From assembly GCA_905236495.1 (NCBI GenBank), contig CAJOPV010000105.1, forward strand, positions 1 to 8,369: DNA of 8,369 nt, given 5' to 3'. The notes below the pieces were generated by a model that ran no database searches, had not been told where the DNA came from, and saw nothing but the letters and a program-made list of their open reading frames with translations. This document shows positions 7,527-8,369 of the stretch, piece after piece (positions within the stretch are counted from its first letter, which is position 1; each line of letters opens with the position of its first letter). The DNA comes from an uncultured Christensenellaceae bacterium (GTDB lineage Bacteria > Bacillota > Clostridia > Christensenellales > Aristaeellaceae). The position numbers and the translations under genes are program-made.

Positions 7527-8207
7527 TTATCCGTAATGTTTTTCCCGAACGGCGGCAAGGCAGGTTTCCTTGCTTTCCTCCAGGTGATGGTGCATCAGTT
7601 CCTTCAGGCCCTCCAGATCCCGGTTTTCCAGCAGCCGTACCATCTGATGATGCTCCTGATGGGCGTTGGAGCGCCGCACGATGCTGGCAATTGCCAGGGC
7701 GGAAAAGCGCTTAATGTATTCCTCCTGGCTGTCGATGACCCTGAGGATGCGCAGCTTATCGGACAGATGCTCGATGCTGCCGTGGAAGGCACGGTTCAAA
7801 ACCGCCAGGGCGTTGGCGTCGGCCTTTTCCTGGGCCACGTCCATATCCTTGAGGATATCCCGCAGGCCCTGCAGGGCTTCGTCCGTCACGTTTTCCACCA
7901 CGGAGGGCAAAATCAGCATCATCATGGCGTTGCGGATGGTAAAAATCTCGTCGATATCATCGATGGTAAAGGCCCGCACCACCACGCCCCGGTGCAGCAC
8001 GTATTCCACCAGCCCGTCCCTTTCCAGCTTCCGCAGCGCTTCCCGAAGGGGCGTGCGGCTGATATGCAGCTGATCCGCATACACCGTTTCCACGATGCGG
8101 CTGCCGGCGGGGATCTGGCCCGTAATGATGGCGTGCTTCAGCTGCTCGTAGGCAATATCCCGGATAGGCCGGTTTTCCAGCCCGGGTTCAAAGGATTGAT
8201 AAGCCAC
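7527..8207 (-). CDS. GntR-family transcriptional regulator, FadR subfamily (FCD domain)
   Basis: The 226-residue protein has a GntR winged helix-turn-helix at about 12-78, with the family signature LREALRKLERDGLVE (54-68), and an all-helical FCD ligand domain from about 85 to 220. The FCD metal site is visible as Asn138, His142 (NRAFH), His186 (QEHHQMV) and His208 (MHHHLE). Asn replaces the commoner Asp at the first position, which the family tolerates. FCD regulators usually bind small carboxylic acids or amino acid-derived acids and release their operator. The start is GTG at 8207, with AGGAGGA (8214-8220) six bases upstream; the nearer ATG at 8214 is out of frame and stops after eight codons. 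As the first gene after the leftward promoter, with repeats across that promoter, it is probably an autorepressor of the whole operon and perhaps of the divergent gene. The ligand is not identifiable. Confidence 0.96.
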   Translation of the reverse strand: MAYQSFEPGLENRPIRDIAYEQLKHAIITGQIPAGSRIVETVYADQLHISRTPLREALRKLERDGLVEYVLHRGVVVRAFTIDDIDEIFTIRNAMMMLILPSVVENVTDEALQGLRDILKDMDVAQEKADANALAVLNRAFHGSIEHLSDKLRILRVIDSQEEYIKRFSALAIASIVRRSNAHQEHHQMVRLLENRDLEGLKELMHHHLEESKETCLAAVREKHYG

Positions 8208-8213
8208 AGGGCA

Positions 8214-8220
8214 TCCTCCT
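8214..8220 (-). promoter_or_regulatory. Ribosome binding site that fixes the GTG start of the GntR-type gene
   Basis: AGGAGGA, a near-perfect Shine-Dalgarno, is six bases before GTG 8207. The ATG that begins inside it at 8214 is too close to be served by it. Confidence 0.85.
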
Positions 8221-8228
8221 CTTCCGTG

Positions 8229-8240
8229 ATTGTATCCAAT
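8229..8240. promoter_or_regulatory. ATTG-N4-CAAT inverted repeat at the predicted operon start site
   Basis: ATTGTATCCAAT has matching outer arms ATTG/CAAT and spans the expected transcription start (near 8236) of the leftward promoter. It resembles the short GT...AC-centred palindromes bound by GntR/FadR proteins and shares ATTGTA with the upstream motif at 8243. It is a candidate second operator. Confidence 0.45.
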
Positions 8241-8242
8241 TT

Positions 8243-8271
8243 ATTGTACATTTTTTGTACAGCGGTGTCAA
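8243..8271 (-). promoter_or_regulatory. Sigma-A promoter for the seven-gene operon
   Basis: On the minus strand a perfect -35 TTGACA (8266-8271) and a -10 TACAAT (8243-8248, one mismatch to TATAAT) are separated by exactly 17 bases. The expected start is near 8236, giving a leader of about 29 bases that ends with a strong ribosome binding site. This should be a strong promoter unless repressed, and the repeats lying on it suggest repression. Confidence 0.88.
8245..8261. promoter_or_regulatory. Candidate operator TGTACA-N5-TGTACA over the leftward promoter
   Basis: Two copies of the self-complementary hexamer TGTACA (8245-8250 and 8256-8261) flank five T residues. Centres are 11 bases apart, about one helical turn. 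The motif covers part of the -10 box and the spacer of the leftward promoter, where a bound protein would block RNA polymerase. The GntR-type protein encoded immediately downstream is the most likely binder; this is an inference. Confidence 0.6.
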
Positions 8272-8283
8272 GGTGGGAATGGG

Positions 8284-8307
8284 CCTGTTTTGCCTTAAAA
8301 ACACAGG
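8284..8307. repeat. Imperfect inverted repeat upstream of the divergent promoter
   Basis: CCTGTTTT (8284-8291) and AAACACAGG-side arm (8300-8307) pair at seven of eight positions around an eight-base loop, ending just before the -35 box of the rightward promoter at 8309. It could be a regulator site for the divergent gene. No U-run follows, so it is not a terminator. Confidence 0.35.
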
Positions 8308-8308
8308 T

Positions 8309-8337
8309 TTTACATGCAATGGAAAAGATGATATAAT
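8309..8337 (+). promoter_or_regulatory. Sigma-A promoter for the divergent gene
   Basis: The plus strand carries -35 TTTACA (8309-8314) and a perfect -10 TATAAT (8332-8337) with a 17-base spacer. The expected start near 8344 leaves a leader of only about 13 bases before the ATG at 8357. The -35 boxes of the two divergent promoters are 37 bases apart, close enough for shared control. Confidence 0.85.
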
Positions 8338-8356
8338 TTTGCAGAGGTGAAGATAG

Positions 8357-8369
8357 ATGGACCTTCGCG
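8357..8369 (+). CDS. Divergent gene, first four codons only (5' end)
   Basis: ATG at 8357 follows AGAGGTGA (8343-8350) by six bases and a consensus promoter, so a protein gene very likely starts here and runs out of the window. Only Met-Asp-Leu-Arg is visible, which says nothing about function. Genes divergent from a GntR-type regulator are often its targets, so it may belong to the same pathway. Confidence 0.65.

Noticed and set aside
7511..7558. Longer pepF beginning at ATG 7558
   Set aside because: It would overlap the GntR-type gene by 32 bases and has no good ribosome binding site; ATG 7510 has GGGAGGA at the right spacing and matches the family N-terminus.
8188..8214. Eight-codon minus-strand reading frame starting at ATG 8214, overlapping the GTG start of the GntR-type gene
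   Set aside because: The Shine-Dalgarno abuts or overlaps the ATG, leaving no spacing, so a leader peptide is unlikely.

Overview
The window reads as a compact stretch of chromosome from a moderately GC-rich member of the Bacillota, most likely class Clostridia. This rests on the strong AGGAGG-type ribosome binding sites, consensus sigma-A promoters with 17-base spacers, and gene families typical of that group (PepF oligopeptidase, Lrp plus aminotransferase pair, stand-alone CapA-like protein, BmrC/BmrD-type exporter). A species cannot be named from the sequence alone. No RNA gene, mobile element, CRISPR array or integration site was seen.

Seven genes lie head to tail on the minus strand and fill positions 8207 down to 1. 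In transcription order they are a GntR/FadR-type regulator (8207-7527), an M3 oligoendopeptidase PepF (7510-5732), an Lrp/AsnC-type regulator (5719-5228), a class I/II PLP aminotransferase (5231-4059), a secreted CapA-like metallophosphoesterase (4043-2838), and two half-size ABC exporters (2796-1015, and 1022 to beyond position 1, cut by the window edge). Junctions run from an 8-base overlap to a 41-base gap, with no terminator-like hairpin between genes. This fits one transcript starting near 8236.

The control region is 8208-8356. It holds a TTGACA/TACAAT promoter firing leftward into the operon and a TTTACA/TATAAT promoter firing rightward into a divergent gene, of which only four codons are visible. 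A TGTACA-N5-TGTACA motif lies across the spacer and -10 box of the leftward promoter, and an ATTG-N4-CAAT motif lies at its predicted start. Both are good candidates for the operator of the GntR-type regulator encoded first in the operon.

Read together, the operon looks like a unit for handling peptides and amino acids. PepF would cut imported or internal oligopeptides to amino acids, and the aminotransferase would deaminate one or more of them under the Lrp-type sensor. The CapA-like protein and the ABC exporter act at or outside the membrane. The Lrp-aminotransferase pairing resembles the Bacillus subtilis AlaR/AlaT (YugG/YugH) pair, and the ABC pair resembles BmrC/BmrD (YheI/YheH) in gene order and in its degenerate ATPase site. 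The link between the cytoplasmic and surface halves is an inference from operon structure only.
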